A DNA stretch of 64,000 nt, from NCBI RefSeq assembly GCF_901212655.1, contig NZ_CAAKON010000009.1, positions 1-64,000 of the forward strand. The letters run 5' to 3'. A model generated the notes under the pieces. The model ran no database searches. It worked only from the letters and a program-made list of their open reading frames with translations, and was not told where the DNA came from. The translations under genes were made by a program, and so were the position numbers. Below, piece after piece: positions 9,382-18,108 of the stretch. Source of the DNA: Olsenella uli (GTDB lineage: Bacteria > Actinomycetota > Coriobacteriia > Coriobacteriales > Atopobiaceae). Within the stretch, counting starts at the first letter, position 1; each line of letters starts with the position of its first letter.

Positions 9382-9601
9382 GCGTCCTCCCTTGCCAGAG
9401 CGCGTGCGCGCCGAATCGTTCGATGCCTATAGGGTATACCCGTGCCGGCGGCTGAGGAGGCCGGGGCCGCGGGGAAGGCGAGGGGGGGTCGGGTTCGCGG
9501 GGACCATGGGCTGACGGAGCCGCGGAGGACGTAGAGACCGGAATCCGAGGGAGCTGGAGGCGGCAAGCGCCGACGGCGCAGGCCCAAAGACGCAGACCTC
9601 G

Positions 9602-9860
9602 CTACTCGGACGCCTTCGCCCTCGTCGCAGCCTCGTGATACTGCCGCTCGTATCGCAGCGCAAACCCCCACGGGCAGCGCCACCGAGAGCGCCGCAAAGG
9701 GCACACCCGCGAGCGAAGGCCAGTTGTAGGCCATGCCGGCGTCGAGCACGTGCTGGCCCACCATGGCGCCGATGGCGTTGCCGCCGTTGAATGCCACCTG
9801 CACGCAGGCGGAGCCAATCATCCCGCCGCCGCCCTGGCCACACTCCACCATGGTCGAGCA
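9602..9860 (-). pseudogene. MFS transporter C-terminal remnant with frameshift
   Basis: Reading leftwards from about 9860, 'GGGGMIGSACVQVAFNGGNA', 'IGAMVGQHVLDAGMAYNWPS' and 'VPFAALSVALPVG' match TM10-12 of AraJ-type major facilitators. At a run of five C (9665-9669 on the plus strand) one extra base breaks the frame. Removing it gives a plausible tail 'FALRYERQYHEAATRAKASE' and a stop at 9602. No N-terminal part is present here. It could be the missing end of the MFS fragment at 988-1323, now in the opposite orientation. Confidence 0.65.
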
Positions 9861-9894
9861 AGCCCGCGCCCCGCCCCGGCGGCCCCGGGACTCG

Positions 9895-11550
9895 TCAGTG
9901 CGCGGCGATGGCCGGCGTTCCCGCCACGAAGGCGAGGTCGCCCGGCTCGATGCGCGTGTTGCCGTTGGGGATGATGGACTCGTCGCCGCGCTTGAGCATC
10001 ACGATGACCATGCGGCTCGTGTCGGGCAGCTCGCGCAGAAGCTTGCCCGCCCAGCGGTGGCGTTCGCCCACGTGAATCTCGCGCAGCTTGAAGTCGTCGC
10101 GCGCCTCGAAGGTGGGCGCGGCGTAGACGAGCAGGTCGCCGGGCTCGATCACGGTGCCGCCACCCGGCACCACGCGCTCGTTGCCGCGGCGCAGGATGAG
10201 CACCACGATGAGGTCGCGCGGGGTGGGAACGTCGCGCAGGGCCCGGCCGATCCAGGGGTGGGAGGGGTCAACCTTGATCTTGATGAGCGAAAGGTCGCTC
10301 TCCTCCTGGAAGTCGTTGAAGGTACGCATGACGTTGGCGACCGGGTCGATCATGTTCAGGCGCTTCGCCAGAGCAGGCAGCGCCGAGCCCTGAATCACGA
10401 GCGACAGGATGACCACCACGAACACGAGGTCGAAGATGTTGAACGGTAGCTCGACCGCAACCGTCCAGGTGTCCGTCGCAAGCGTGCCTGGCATGGCCAC
10501 TCCGGCGGTCACCACGTAGAGCGCAAACACGACGGAGGCGGCGCCGCGCAGGCCCGCCCACGATGCGAGGGCCACCTTGGAGAGGCTCGCGCCAAAGGGC
10601 TTGAGCACCACGAGCGCGGAGATCGGCCGTCCCACGAAGGTGATGAATGCAAACACGGCAAGCGCCAGCGGCAGCACGTCTGTCAGGCGGCTCGGCGTCA
10701 CGAGCAGGCCCAGCAGGAAGAAGATCGCCATTTGGCAGACCTCGGTGATGACGTCGAAGGTGCGGGCCATGTCGCGCTTCTGGGGGATGTCGGCGTTGCC
10801 GAGCCACATGCCGCAGAGGTAGACGGAGAGAAACCCGTTGCCGTGCAGCACGCCGGGCAGGGCATAGGAGATGATTGCCGCGGCGATGAGGAAGATCGTC
10901 TCGCCCTGCTCCATCGAGAAGTCGAGCCGGTCGAGGGCGAGCTCTGCCAGCTTGCCGATGCCGATGCCAAACGCGAGGCCGATGATGATCTCCTCGGCCA
11001 CCATGAGCGGCACGTTGATGTCTGACCCCACGAGGATGGTGGTGAGGATCACCGTGAGCATGTAGCTCATGGGGTCGTTGGAGCCGCTCTCGATCTCGAG
11101 CAGGGAGTCAGTGCCGTCGCGCAGCGAGAGCTTGGCCGAGCGCAGCACGTTGAAGACGCTCGCAGCGTCCGTGGAGGCGATGACCGAACCCACGAGCAGG
11201 CCCACAAGCCACTCGAGCCCCAGCACGTAGTGGCAGAACGCGCCCACGAGCCCCGCGGTGATGCCCACGCCCGCGGTTGAGAGCAGCACGGCCTGTGGCG
11301 CCACCGGCTTTGCCTCGCGCACGTTGGCGTTGAAGCCGCCATAGAACATGATGAACAGCAAGCCCGTGCAGCAGGCAAACTCGGTGAGGGCGTAGTCGTT
11401 GAAGTGGATGTGGATGGGGCCGTCCACGCCGCAGAGCAGGCCGAGGCCGATGAACACGAGCAGAGACGGCACCGGGAGCTTGGACGCGATGCGGTTGGAC
11501 AGGACGCAGACCGCGATGACGAGGCCGGCAAGCAACAGGATGTTGTACAT
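9895..11550 (-). CDS. CPA1-type K+ or Na+/H+ antiporter with TrkA-C domains (NhaP2/CvrA-like)
   Basis: This 551-residue antiporter exchanges protons for K+ or Na+. Residues 1-390 or so form about 12-13 membrane helices with the CPA1 signature 'GSVIASTDAASVFNVLRS' and 'LEIESGSNDPMSYMLTV'. Two cytosolic TrkA-C-like repeats follow: one around 'HPWIGRALRDVPTPRDLIVV' with 'GGTVIEPGDLLVYAAP', and one around 'HRWAGKLLRELPDTSRMVIV' with 'GNTRIEPGDLAFVAGT'. This layout matches YcgO/NhaP2, where the C-terminal domains sense nucleotide or ions. It stands alone, divergent from the gene at 11693. Confidence 0.85.
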   Translation of the reverse strand: MYNILLLAGLVIAVCVLSNRIASKLPVPSLLVFIGLGLLCGVDGPIHIHFNDYALTEFACCTGLLFIMFYGGFNANVREAKPVAPQAVLLSTAGVGITAGLVGAFCHYVLGLEWLVGLLVGSVIASTDAASVFNVLRSAKLSLRDGTDSLLEIESGSNDPMSYMLTVILTTILVGSDINVPLMVAEEIIIGLAFGIGIGKLAELALDRLDFSMEQGETIFLIAAAIISYALPGVLHGNGFLSVYLCGMWLGNADIPQKRDMARTFDVITEVCQMAIFFLLGLLVTPSRLTDVLPLALAVFAFITFVGRPISALVVLKPFGASLSKVALASWAGLRGAASVVFALYVVTAGVAMPGTLATDTWTVAVELPFNIFDLVFVVVILSLVIQGSALPALAKRLNMIDPVANVMRTFNDFQEESDLSLIKIKVDPSHPWIGRALRDVPTPRDLIVVLILRRGNERVVPGGGTVIEPGDLLVYAAPTFEARDDFKLREIHVGERHRWAGKLLRELPDTSRMVIVMLKRGDESIIPNGNTRIEPGDLAFVAGTPAIAAH

Positions 11551-11692
11551 GTGAGGTACCTAACATTTGGGGACCACCCGATTATGCCCAATGACGGGAC
11601 TTCGCATGGTGGCAGGGGCCGAACGGTCCAGCTTGGGTACAGTGGGGGAGTTGACGTTTCCGGCTATGCCCCTCGGGGCGGTAAGGCGGCCC

Positions 11693-13210
11693 ATGGCACC
11701 AGAGAAGAAGCCATCGCAGGCAAGCTCGCTCCAGGCGAGCATGAAGGATAAGGTCCTTCGCTCTGCCAAGAAGGTCCAGGGCGTCCGACTCAAGCGCAAG
11801 GAGCCGGCGGAGCGCGCGCATGGCGACAACCCCTTTGTGGCCAGGTGCCGGCCCGAGCGCACGAGCCACTACCCAACGACGGGCCTCGTCGCCCGGTGGT
11901 GCGTCGTGGCGGCCATCGCGCTTCTGGTGGTGATTCGCTTCGACTCCGTGCTCGACGCGCTGGGCGTCATCGCGGAGATTCTCGCTCCGCTGCTCGCGGG
12001 CGCGGCCTTTGCCTACGTGCTCAACCTCGTGATGGAGCGCTGGGAGTCCATCTGGTTCCCCAACGTGAGGCGCGGCCCGCTCGCGGCGTTGCGCAGGCCG
12101 GTGTGCCTCATGCTGTCCGTGGCGAGCGTCGCGGCAGTGATCGCTGTGGTGGTCATGCTCGTGCGCGAGGAGCTGGTCGACGCCATCGCCGCCCTGTGGC
12201 GCGGCATCCTCTCCGCGAGCGAGGTGGCGAGCGAGACGGTACAGGCATCCGGCGCGCCGGCGGACTCCACCCTGCTCGGCTCACTGAGGGAGCTCGCTCG
12301 CTCCTCGAGCAGCTGGCAGCGCGCGCTGGAGAGCTACATCGAGGAGTCCGGCGGTGTGGGGGCGCTTGCCACCTCGCTCTTTGGCTGGGGCGGCAAGCTC
12401 GTGGGCGGCCTGGTGAGCTTCCTGATCTCCGTGGTCTTTGGCCTGTACCTGCTTGCGGGCAAGGAGGCCGCGCAGGCGGGCTTCGACCGCGCGGCGCGCC
12501 TTGTGCTGCCAAGCCACCTGTGCCAGATCGTGTCGCACGTGGCGTCCGTTGCCAACGAGTGCTTCTCGCGCTTCATCTTTGGCCAGTGCGCCGAGGCCTG
12601 CGTGCTGGGCAGCCTGTGCGCCATCGGCATGGCAATCCTCGGCATGCCCTATGCCGCTACGGTTGGCCTCGTGGTGGGCGTGGGCGCGCTCATCCCGTAC
12701 GTGGGCGCCTGGATGGCGGGCGCCATCGGCGCGCTTATCGTCTTTTCCGTGGAGCCGATGCAGGCGGTGTGGTTCCTCGTGTTCCTCGTGGCACTGCAGG
12801 AGGTGGATGGCCACTTCGTGTACCCCAACGTCGTGGGCGTGGCCACCGGCGTGTCCAGCATCTGGGTGCTGGTGGCGGTGTTCGCGGGCGGCAGCCTGTT
12901 TGGCCTCACCGGCGTGCTGCTCTCGGTGCCGGTGGTTGCCACGTGCCAGTGCCTGCTGGGCGAGTGGGCCGACGCGCGCGAGGCGGAGCTCGCGGAGGCA
13001 GATGCGGCCGAGAGCGAGGCGGAGGCTGTCGTGGCTGGCGATGGAGCGCAGGCCGGCGGCTCTGCCGAAGACGGCGGTTCGGCCCAGGATGCCGTGGCAG
13101 GGGATGGTGGCCCGACCGACGGCGCGAGCGCGGACGAGCGCGGCGCGGTTTCTGGTGTCGCGGCTTCGGATGCTGCGGCTGACAACGCTGACCCTGCTAC
13201 CATGTCCTAG
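11693..13210 (+). CDS. AI-2E family (PerM-like) transporter
   Basis: A 505-residue membrane protein of the AI-2E/PerM family, whose members include a putative AI-2 exporter and Na+/H+ antiporters. The core shows 'SFLISVVFGLYLLAGKE', 'GMPYAATVGLVVGVGALIPY' and 'FLVALQEVDGHFVYPNVVG', all typical of the family. It has a basic N-terminus and an unusual C-terminal tail of about 75 residues that is acidic and rich in Ala, Gly and Asp. ATG 11693 is chosen because sequence before it reads as antisense noise. The substrate is unknown. Confidence 0.8.
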   Translation: MAPEKKPSQASSLQASMKDKVLRSAKKVQGVRLKRKEPAERAHGDNPFVARCRPERTSHYPTTGLVARWCVVAAIALLVVIRFDSVLDALGVIAEILAPLLAGAAFAYVLNLVMERWESIWFPNVRRGPLAALRRPVCLMLSVASVAAVIAVVVMLVREELVDAIAALWRGILSASEVASETVQASGAPADSTLLGSLRELARSSSSWQRALESYIEESGGVGALATSLFGWGGKLVGGLVSFLISVVFGLYLLAGKEAAQAGFDRAARLVLPSHLCQIVSHVASVANECFSRFIFGQCAEACVLGSLCAIGMAILGMPYAATVGLVVGVGALIPYVGAWMAGAIGALIVFSVEPMQAVWFLVFLVALQEVDGHFVYPNVVGVATGVSSIWVLVAVFAGGSLFGLTGVLLSVPVVATCQCLLGEWADAREAELAEADAAESEAEAVVAGDGAQAGGSAEDGGSAQDAVAGDGGPTDGASADERGAVSGVAASDAAADNADPATMS

Positions 13211-13240
13211 CGATTCATCGACAACCAACAAGGAGCACCC

Positions 13241-13663
13241 ATGTCCAACGAAGGCAAGAAGGTCCGTGCCCACTACCGCGGCACGCTCGACGACGGAACG
13301 CAGTTCGACAGCAGCTACGACCGCGGCGAGCCACTGGAGTTCACCTGCGGCGCCGGCCAGATGATTGCCGGCTTCGACGCTGCGGTGAAGGATATGCAGC
13401 CGGGCGAGAAGAAGACCGTGCACCTGGAGCCGTCCGAGGCCTATGGCGAGCGCCGTGACGACCTCATGATCGAGATTCCGGCCGACCACGCGCCGAAGGG
13501 CCTCAAGGTGGGCGACAAGGTGGCCCTGCGTGGTCCCATGGGCCAGCCCGTGCCCGTCACCGTGGCCCAGATCACGCCGGAGAAGGTCGTCGTGGACGCC
13601 AACCACGAGATGGCCGGCAAGGCGCTCAACTTCGAGATCGAGCTCGTGAGCGTCGAGGACTAG
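13241..13663 (+). CDS. FKBP-type peptidyl-prolyl cis-trans isomerase, SlyD-like
   Basis: The 140-residue protein accelerates prolyl isomerisation and probably acts as a folding helper. It begins 'KKVRAHYRGTLDDGTQFDSS', has 'MQPGEKKTVHLEPSEAYGE' in the flap region, then the insert-in-flap section, and ends 'HEMAGKALNFEIELVSVED' like SlyD. The His/Cys-rich metal-binding tail of E. coli SlyD is absent. AAGGAGC precedes the ATG. A terminator lies 31 bases downstream, and it faces the DedA gene. The 3' third is duplicated as a remnant at 1324-1479. Confidence 0.9.
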   Translation: MSNEGKKVRAHYRGTLDDGTQFDSSYDRGEPLEFTCGAGQMIAGFDAAVKDMQPGEKKTVHLEPSEAYGERRDDLMIEIPADHAPKGLKVGDKVALRGPMGQPVPVTVAQITPEKVVVDANHEMAGKALNFEIELVSVED

Positions 13664-13694
13664 CGGGGAAGAGGCCTGCCTCCCTGCAACAAAG

Positions 13695-13732
13695 TGGGAG
13701 CCTCGCCGTCCAAAACGGGGACGAGGCTCCCA
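13695..13732. terminator. Terminator between FKBP and dedA
   Basis: Arms TGGGAGCCTCG (13695-13705) and CGAGGCTCCCA (13722-13732) pair perfectly over 11 bp with a 16-base loop. It lies between convergent genes. Confidence 0.75.
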
Positions 13733-13812
13733 AGCTGTGGGGGTGATGTTGATTACCCGTCTAATTGGGGTGGGGCCGGCCGGGCGTCGCGCTACTTCTC
13801 GGAGGCGTCGCG

Positions 13813-14445
13813 CTACTCCTCGCGCCCGCGCAGGTTGGGGATGACGCGTTTCACTACCCAGAGCACAGCCGCAACCACGACGACGGCGAGGATGACGTAC
13901 TTCACGACGTCACTGACCCACTCTGCCTCGGCGGCGATGGTCTTCCAGGCAGAGCCGGCGCCATAGCCCAGCGCGCAGAGCACGCTGTTCCACACGGCGG
14001 AGCCCACGAGCGTGTAGAGGGCAAACTTGGCCGGGCTCATCTTGGCGGTGCCGGCGGGGATGGAGATGAGGCTGCGCACTACGGGCACGCAACGGCAGAT
14101 GAGGACGGTGACCTGACCCTTCTGGTCGAACCAGGTGATGGCGCTGGAGACGTCGGTGCCCTTGAAGCCGAGCAAGCGCATCGGCTTCGTCTCGAAGAAC
14201 GCCGTGAGGCGCTCGCGTGAGAGCAGCCTGCCCACGCCGTAGAGGATGAACGCGCCCGCCACGGAGCCCACCGTGGCCGCAACGATGACGCCCGGAAGCT
14301 CCATGGCGGTCTCGTGCACGAGGAACCCACCCATGGGCAGGATGAGCTCGCTTGGGATGGGCGGAAACACGTTTTCGAAGAGGATGAGGGCCGAGACGGC
14401 CAGATAGCCAAACTGGTTGATGAAGTCGAGGAAGGCGCCTTCCAT
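13813..14445 (-). CDS. DedA-family membrane protein
   Basis: The 210-residue protein belongs to the DedA/SNARE-associated family, thought to move undecaprenyl phosphate or phospholipid head groups across the membrane. It starts at ATG 14445 behind AGGAGA. It contains the conserved 'NVFPPIPSELILPMGGFLVH', 'GSVAGAFILYGVGRLLSRE', the arginine motif 'ICRCVPVVRSLISIPAG' and 'LYTLVGSAVWNSVLCALGYG'. It is closely similar to the broken copy at 5243-5881 and is presumably the working one. Confidence 0.9.
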   Translation of the reverse strand: MEGAFLDFINQFGYLAVSALILFENVFPPIPSELILPMGGFLVHETAMELPGVIVAATVGSVAGAFILYGVGRLLSRERLTAFFETKPMRLLGFKGTDVSSAITWFDQKGQVTVLICRCVPVVRSLISIPAGTAKMSPAKFALYTLVGSAVWNSVLCALGYGAGSAWKTIAAEAEWVSDVVKYVILAVVVVAAVLWVVKRVIPNLRGREE

Positions 14446-15012
14446 GTGTCTCCTGTCGTGATGCCGGCGCCGCGCCGGCGTGCGGTGGGCAGGGGCCCGT
14501 GGCCAGAACGTCTCAACCAGTGTATGCGCCACTCCTCTCCATCCATCGAAGCCCCACGGGATGCGGTTATGTGGTGGCTGCGTGTGGGCGCCGTGAAGGC
14601 GGCATGCAGGAGCAATGAAGGGCCGGTGAAGCCGCCTTTTTCGCGTGTAAGGAACCCCCGCGGGGGTAAACCGTAAGTACCTTCCTTCCTTTCGCCCCCG
14701 CCGCGCCCCCACGCGACGGGGGCACCCTTTTACCAACCAGGGCCCCGTGCCACCTTCGCGGCACGGGGCCCTATCCGTTTGTATGAGGTGCCACAATGTC
14801 GCACGCCACTTTACGCGAAGGAGCTCTCCCATCTGGGCGCCTCTCTGCGTCGAGCCGCCCCCAAGTAGTTCCAAGCCAGCCGACCCGTAACGAGCCCGAT
14901 AACAACAGCTCCCTCCCACCTTCCCGAGCGAACAATCCGCAGCGCGCAAAGCGTGCGAGGACGTGAGTGAGGGAAGGCGGGAGGGGAGCGTCGTCCAGGT
15001 ATCCGGCGAAGG
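14446..15012. other. 567-base gap with several strong hairpins, possible small RNA
   Basis: No protein gene is supported. It holds a plus-strand terminator-like hairpin AAGGCGGC/GCCGCCTT (14596-14603 and 14631-14638) followed by TTTTT, a small palindrome ACCCCCGCGGGGGT near 14650, a GCCCCC/GGGGGC stem near 14705-14723, and a perfect 13-bp stem AGGGCCCCGTGCC/GGCACGGGGCCCT (14739-14751 and 14760-14772). The last could end the minus-strand ATPase transcript. The first points to an unidentified plus-strand transcript. Confidence 0.5.
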
Positions 15013-16962
15013 TTACTTGACCCTCATTGCGCGCATTGCGTTCAGGATTGCGATGATTGCCACGCCCACGTCACCAAAGACCGCGAGCCACATGCTGGCG
15101 ATGCCGAGCGCCGCCAGCACGAGGATGAGCAGCTTCACACCGAGCGCGAAGATGATGTTCTGCCACACGATGCGCATGGTCTTGCGCGCCAGGTGGATAG
15201 CCTTCGAGATGTTCGAGGGCTTGTCGTCCATGAGTACCACGTCGGCCGCCTCGATCGCGGCGTCCGAGCCCATGGCACCCATCGCGATGCCCACGTCGGT
15301 GCGCGTCAGCACCGGTGCGTCGTTGATGCCGTCTCCCACAAACGCAAGCTTCTCGCGCGGGCCCTCCGCCGCGAGCAGCTGCTCCACGCGCTCAACCTTG
15401 TCGGCTGGCAGCAGCTGGGCGTGATACTCGTCAATGCCGAGCTTCTGTGCCACGGCCGCGGCAACCTCCTCGCGGTCGCCGGTGAGCATGACGGTCTTCT
15501 TGACGCCGCAGGCGTGCAGGTCGCGAATGGTCTGTTCGGCGTCATCCTTCACCACGTCGGCAATCACGATGTGGCCCACGTAGCGGTCGTCGACGCTTAC
15601 GTGCAGGATGGTGCCGGTGAGCTCGCAGTCGTGCCAGTGCTCGTGATGGCCCTCCATGAGCTTGTCGTTGCCCACGAGCACCACATGCTCGTCGATGCGG
15701 GCCACCACGCCGTGGCCGCTCTCCTCCTGCACGTCGGCGATGCGCTGGCGGTCGATCTCGCCCGAGTAGGCGGCCTTCACGGACAGCGCGATGGGATGGT
15801 CGCTGAAGGCCTCGGCGTAGGCGGCGCTGGAGAGCACGTAGTCCGGCTCGATGCCCTCCTCGGGGTGAACTGCCACCACGTTGAACGTGCCGTTGGTGAG
15901 CGTGCCGGTCTTGTCAAACACGACGGTGTCAACCTCGGCGAGGGTCTCGAGGTAGTTGGAGCCCTTCACGAGCACGCCGAGTCGGCTGGCGCCACCGATG
16001 CCGCCAAAGAAGGAGAGCGGCACGCTGATCACGAGGGCGCACGGGCAGCTCACGACGAGGAACGTGAGGCCGCGAAGAATCCAGTCGCTCCAGGCGCCCA
16101 TGCCCGCGAGCGGCGGGATGATGGCGAGCAGCACCGCCGCGCCGGTGACGGCCGGCGTGTAGACCTTGGCGAAGCGGGTGATGAAGTTCTCGGTGCGGGC
16201 CTTCTTCTCGCTCGCGTTCTCCACGAGCTCGAGGATGCGGCTCACCGTGGACTCGCCGAAGGGCTTGGTGGTCTTGACCTTGATGAGGCCGGTCATGTTG
16301 ATGCAGCCGGAGATGACGTCGGCACCCGCCTCCACGTGGCGCGGCACGGACTCGCCGGTAAGGGCCGCGGTGTCGAGCTGCGTGGAGCCCTCGGTGATGA
16401 CGCCGTCGATGGGCACGCGCTCGCCGGGCTTCACCACGATGATGCTGCCCACGGCAACCTCGTCCGGGTCGACCTGCTCGAGCTTGCCGTCCTTGCCTTC
16501 GATGTTGGCGTAGTCCGGCGCGATGTCCATCATGGCGGCGATGGACTTGCGGCTCTTGCCCACCGCGTAGGCCTGGAACAGCTCGCCCACCTGGTAGAAC
16601 AGCATGACGGCCGCACCCTCGGCCATGTGCGGGTCCGTGTCGGGGAAGAAGACCATGGCAAACGCGCCGAGCGTGGCGACGGCCATGAGGAAGTTCTCGT
16701 CGAAGACCTCACCGCGGCCGATGTTGTGAAACGCCTTTGCGAGCACGTCGTGTCCGGCAATGACGAACGGCACGAGGAAGAGCACGAAGCTCGCGTACAC
16801 GTCGCCGGGCTCGCCGAAGGCCGCCTTGAGCGCCCCGAACTCGTCGAGCGCTGCCACCACGAAGAAGATGACGAGCGCGAGGATGATACGGTGCAGCTTG
16901 TGCTGCTGCGACTCCTTCTTATGACGACGCCTCTTCTTCGGCTTGGCCTTAGCCTCTGCCAT
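15013..16962 (-). CDS. P1B-type heavy-metal (Zn/Cd/Pb) exporting ATPase
   Basis: The 649-residue pump uses ATP to export divalent metal. Visible motifs are 'ALTGESVPRHVEAG' (actuator TGE), 'VVSCPCALVISVPLS' (CPC metal site in TM6), 'VVFDKTGTLTNGT' (phosphorylation Asp), 'AYAEAFSDHPIALSV' (HP locus) and 'VGDGINDAPVLTRTDVGIAM'. The CPC plus a C-terminal membrane pair fit the CadA/ZntA group. It lacks the usual N-terminal HMA domain; a Lys/Arg-rich segment stands there instead, and a separate HMA protein is encoded at 17257. The operator at 17018-17033 lies just upstream, so ArsR control is likely. Confidence 0.9.
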   Translation of the reverse strand: MAEAKAKPKKRRRHKKESQQHKLHRIILALVIFFVVAALDEFGALKAAFGEPGDVYASFVLFLVPFVIAGHDVLAKAFHNIGRGEVFDENFLMAVATLGAFAMVFFPDTDPHMAEGAAVMLFYQVGELFQAYAVGKSRKSIAAMMDIAPDYANIEGKDGKLEQVDPDEVAVGSIIVVKPGERVPIDGVITEGSTQLDTAALTGESVPRHVEAGADVISGCINMTGLIKVKTTKPFGESTVSRILELVENASEKKARTENFITRFAKVYTPAVTGAAVLLAIIPPLAGMGAWSDWILRGLTFLVVSCPCALVISVPLSFFGGIGGASRLGVLVKGSNYLETLAEVDTVVFDKTGTLTNGTFNVVAVHPEEGIEPDYVLSSAAYAEAFSDHPIALSVKAAYSGEIDRQRIADVQEESGHGVVARIDEHVVLVGNDKLMEGHHEHWHDCELTGTILHVSVDDRYVGHIVIADVVKDDAEQTIRDLHACGVKKTVMLTGDREEVAAAVAQKLGIDEYHAQLLPADKVERVEQLLAAEGPREKLAFVGDGINDAPVLTRTDVGIAMGAMGSDAAIEAADVVLMDDKPSNISKAIHLARKTMRIVWQNIIFALGVKLLILVLAALGIASMWLAVFGDVGVAIIAILNAMRAMRVK

Positions 16963-17017
16963 GGCAACTCCTTAGAACATGCAGGCAACGGGGTTTTCGT
17001 CGCCAAACTCTGAACAC

Positions 17018-17033
17018 ATGAGCATTCGCTCAT
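17018..17033 (-). promoter_or_regulatory. ArsR/SmtB-type operator upstream of the metal ATPase
   Basis: Perfect palindrome ATGAGC-ATTC-GCTCAT, flanked by TATAAT-like sequence at 17033-17038 that can act as the -10 of the minus-strand promoter. It shares TATGAGCG with the second box at 18006-18023 upstream of the repressor gene. Confidence 0.65.
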
Positions 17034-17256
17034 ATAATCCGACTATCGAAGCCCTCGCGCCACCGTGATGGTTCCAGTAGGGGATATCCACCCAGGTAGC
17101 CACGGGGGCTAGCTAGTCAAAACTGGATTTCCGGTCGCTCGAGGGCTTGAGCTCACGCACATTGCGCAGCCGCGATGTGTTTGTGGCGAGCTGCCCGTGC
17201 GGGCGAGGACGTGCGCGAACCCGGGCCCCCGAGCGACTCCAGAGGGCCCCGGCTCT

Positions 17257-17475
17257 CTAGCGAATGATCTCGCAGTCCGGCTCCTCGTCGGCCGTGAAGT
17301 CGACGACGCGGCCGAGCACCTCGTCGAACTCGTCGTCGGCGGCCTCGAGCGTGAGCTTCTGCGTCATGAAGTTCACGGACACCTTCTGCACGCCGTCGAG
17401 CTTGGCCAGCTTCTCCTGCAGCTCGCGAGCGCAGTTGGCGCAGTCGATCTCGTCGAGCTTGAAGGACTTCTTCAT
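17257..17475 (-). CDS. Stand-alone HMA metal-binding protein
   Basis: A 72-residue heavy-metal-associated domain with 'DEIDCANCARELQEKL', where the CxxC (CANC) pair binds metal. It ends with an acidic 'FTADEEPDCEIIR', whose extra Cys, Asp and Glu may help select zinc or cadmium. HMA domains are normally fused to the N-terminus of P1B ATPases. Here the ATPase at 15013 lacks one, so this protein may be its detached metal donor. It lies between the repressor and the ATPase on the same strand. Confidence 0.85.
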   Translation of the reverse strand: MKKSFKLDEIDCANCARELQEKLAKLDGVQKVSVNFMTQKLTLEAADDEFDEVLGRVVDFTADEEPDCEIIR

Positions 17476-17568
17476 GGTGGTGCCTTTCTCTCGGAGGCGC
17501 GCCCGCGGGTCTGCCTCGCTTGTTGACGTTCGTTCGGGACGTTGCGCTGCGTCCCAACCCGCTTGCCC

Positions 17569-17946
17569 CTACTCGCAGATGTGGTTGAGGCCCTGATTGA
17601 GCATGGTGTAGACGTGGTCATCCGCGAGGGAGTAGACGATGTTGCGCCCGTCGCGCTCGAACTTCACGAGATGCGCCTGCTTGAGCGTGCGCAGCTGGTG
17701 CGAGACGGCGCTTTGGGTGGTTCCGGTCTGCTCGGCGATGTCGGCCACGCAGAGGTCGCGGCCCATGAGGGTGAAGAGGATCTTGATGCGCGTGGTGTCC
17801 GAGAAGACCTTGAAGAGGTCTGCGAGGTCATAGAGCAGCTCCTCCTCGGGCATGCACTCCGGGGCCTCGCCCACCGGGATGGGGCAGTGCTGGGAGTCTG
17901 CCTGTACGGCTTCGTCTGCGTGCGTGGTGGTTTCCCTGTCGGCCAT
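17569..17946 (-). CDS. ArsR/SmtB-family metal-responsive repressor
   Basis: The 125-residue winged-helix regulator has 'LADLFKVFSDTTRIKILFTL' (alpha-3 region), 'DLCVADIAEQTGTTQSAVSH' and the recognition helix 'SAVSHQLRTLKQAHLV'. The C-terminus 'DHVYTMLNQGLNHICE' resembles the alpha-5 metal site (D-x-H...H). The N-terminal Cys and His (around 'SQHCPIP' and 'PECMPE') may form an alpha-3N site. I chose ATG 17946 with AAGGAGGC 5 bases upstream. It probably represses itself, the HMA gene and the ATPase until zinc, cadmium or lead binds. Confidence 0.88.
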   Translation of the reverse strand: MADRETTTHADEAVQADSQHCPIPVGEAPECMPEEELLYDLADLFKVFSDTTRIKILFTLMGRDLCVADIAEQTGTTQSAVSHQLRTLKQAHLVKFERDGRNIVYSLADDHVYTMLNQGLNHICE

Positions 17947-17972
17947 GGCGCCTCCTTGTTTATCCGTACATC

Positions 17973-18023
17973 TGAACAATCATTCATACGTTTCGTTTTC
18001 GATTATATGAATGGACGCTCATA
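17973..18023 (-). promoter_or_regulatory. Repressor-gene promoter with two operator-like repeats
   Basis: TGAA-N6-TTCA (17973-17986) and TATGA-N8-TCATA (18006-18023) flank a perfect minus-strand -10 box TATAAT (18007-18002). The layout fits autorepression by the ArsR protein encoded directly downstream. Confidence 0.65.
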
Positions 18024-18108
18024 CGTCAAGGTACGTTAGCCATTTGACGGCATTTGGACGGCGTGCGGAATCGAAAGGCGGGCTTCGAGGCCCTTGGCGT
18101 TTCTGACG

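Noticed and set aside
11567..11692. Longer start for the AI-2E family protein
   Set aside because: The additional 42 residues read as non-coding sequence and overlap the divergent promoter region of the antiporter gene.
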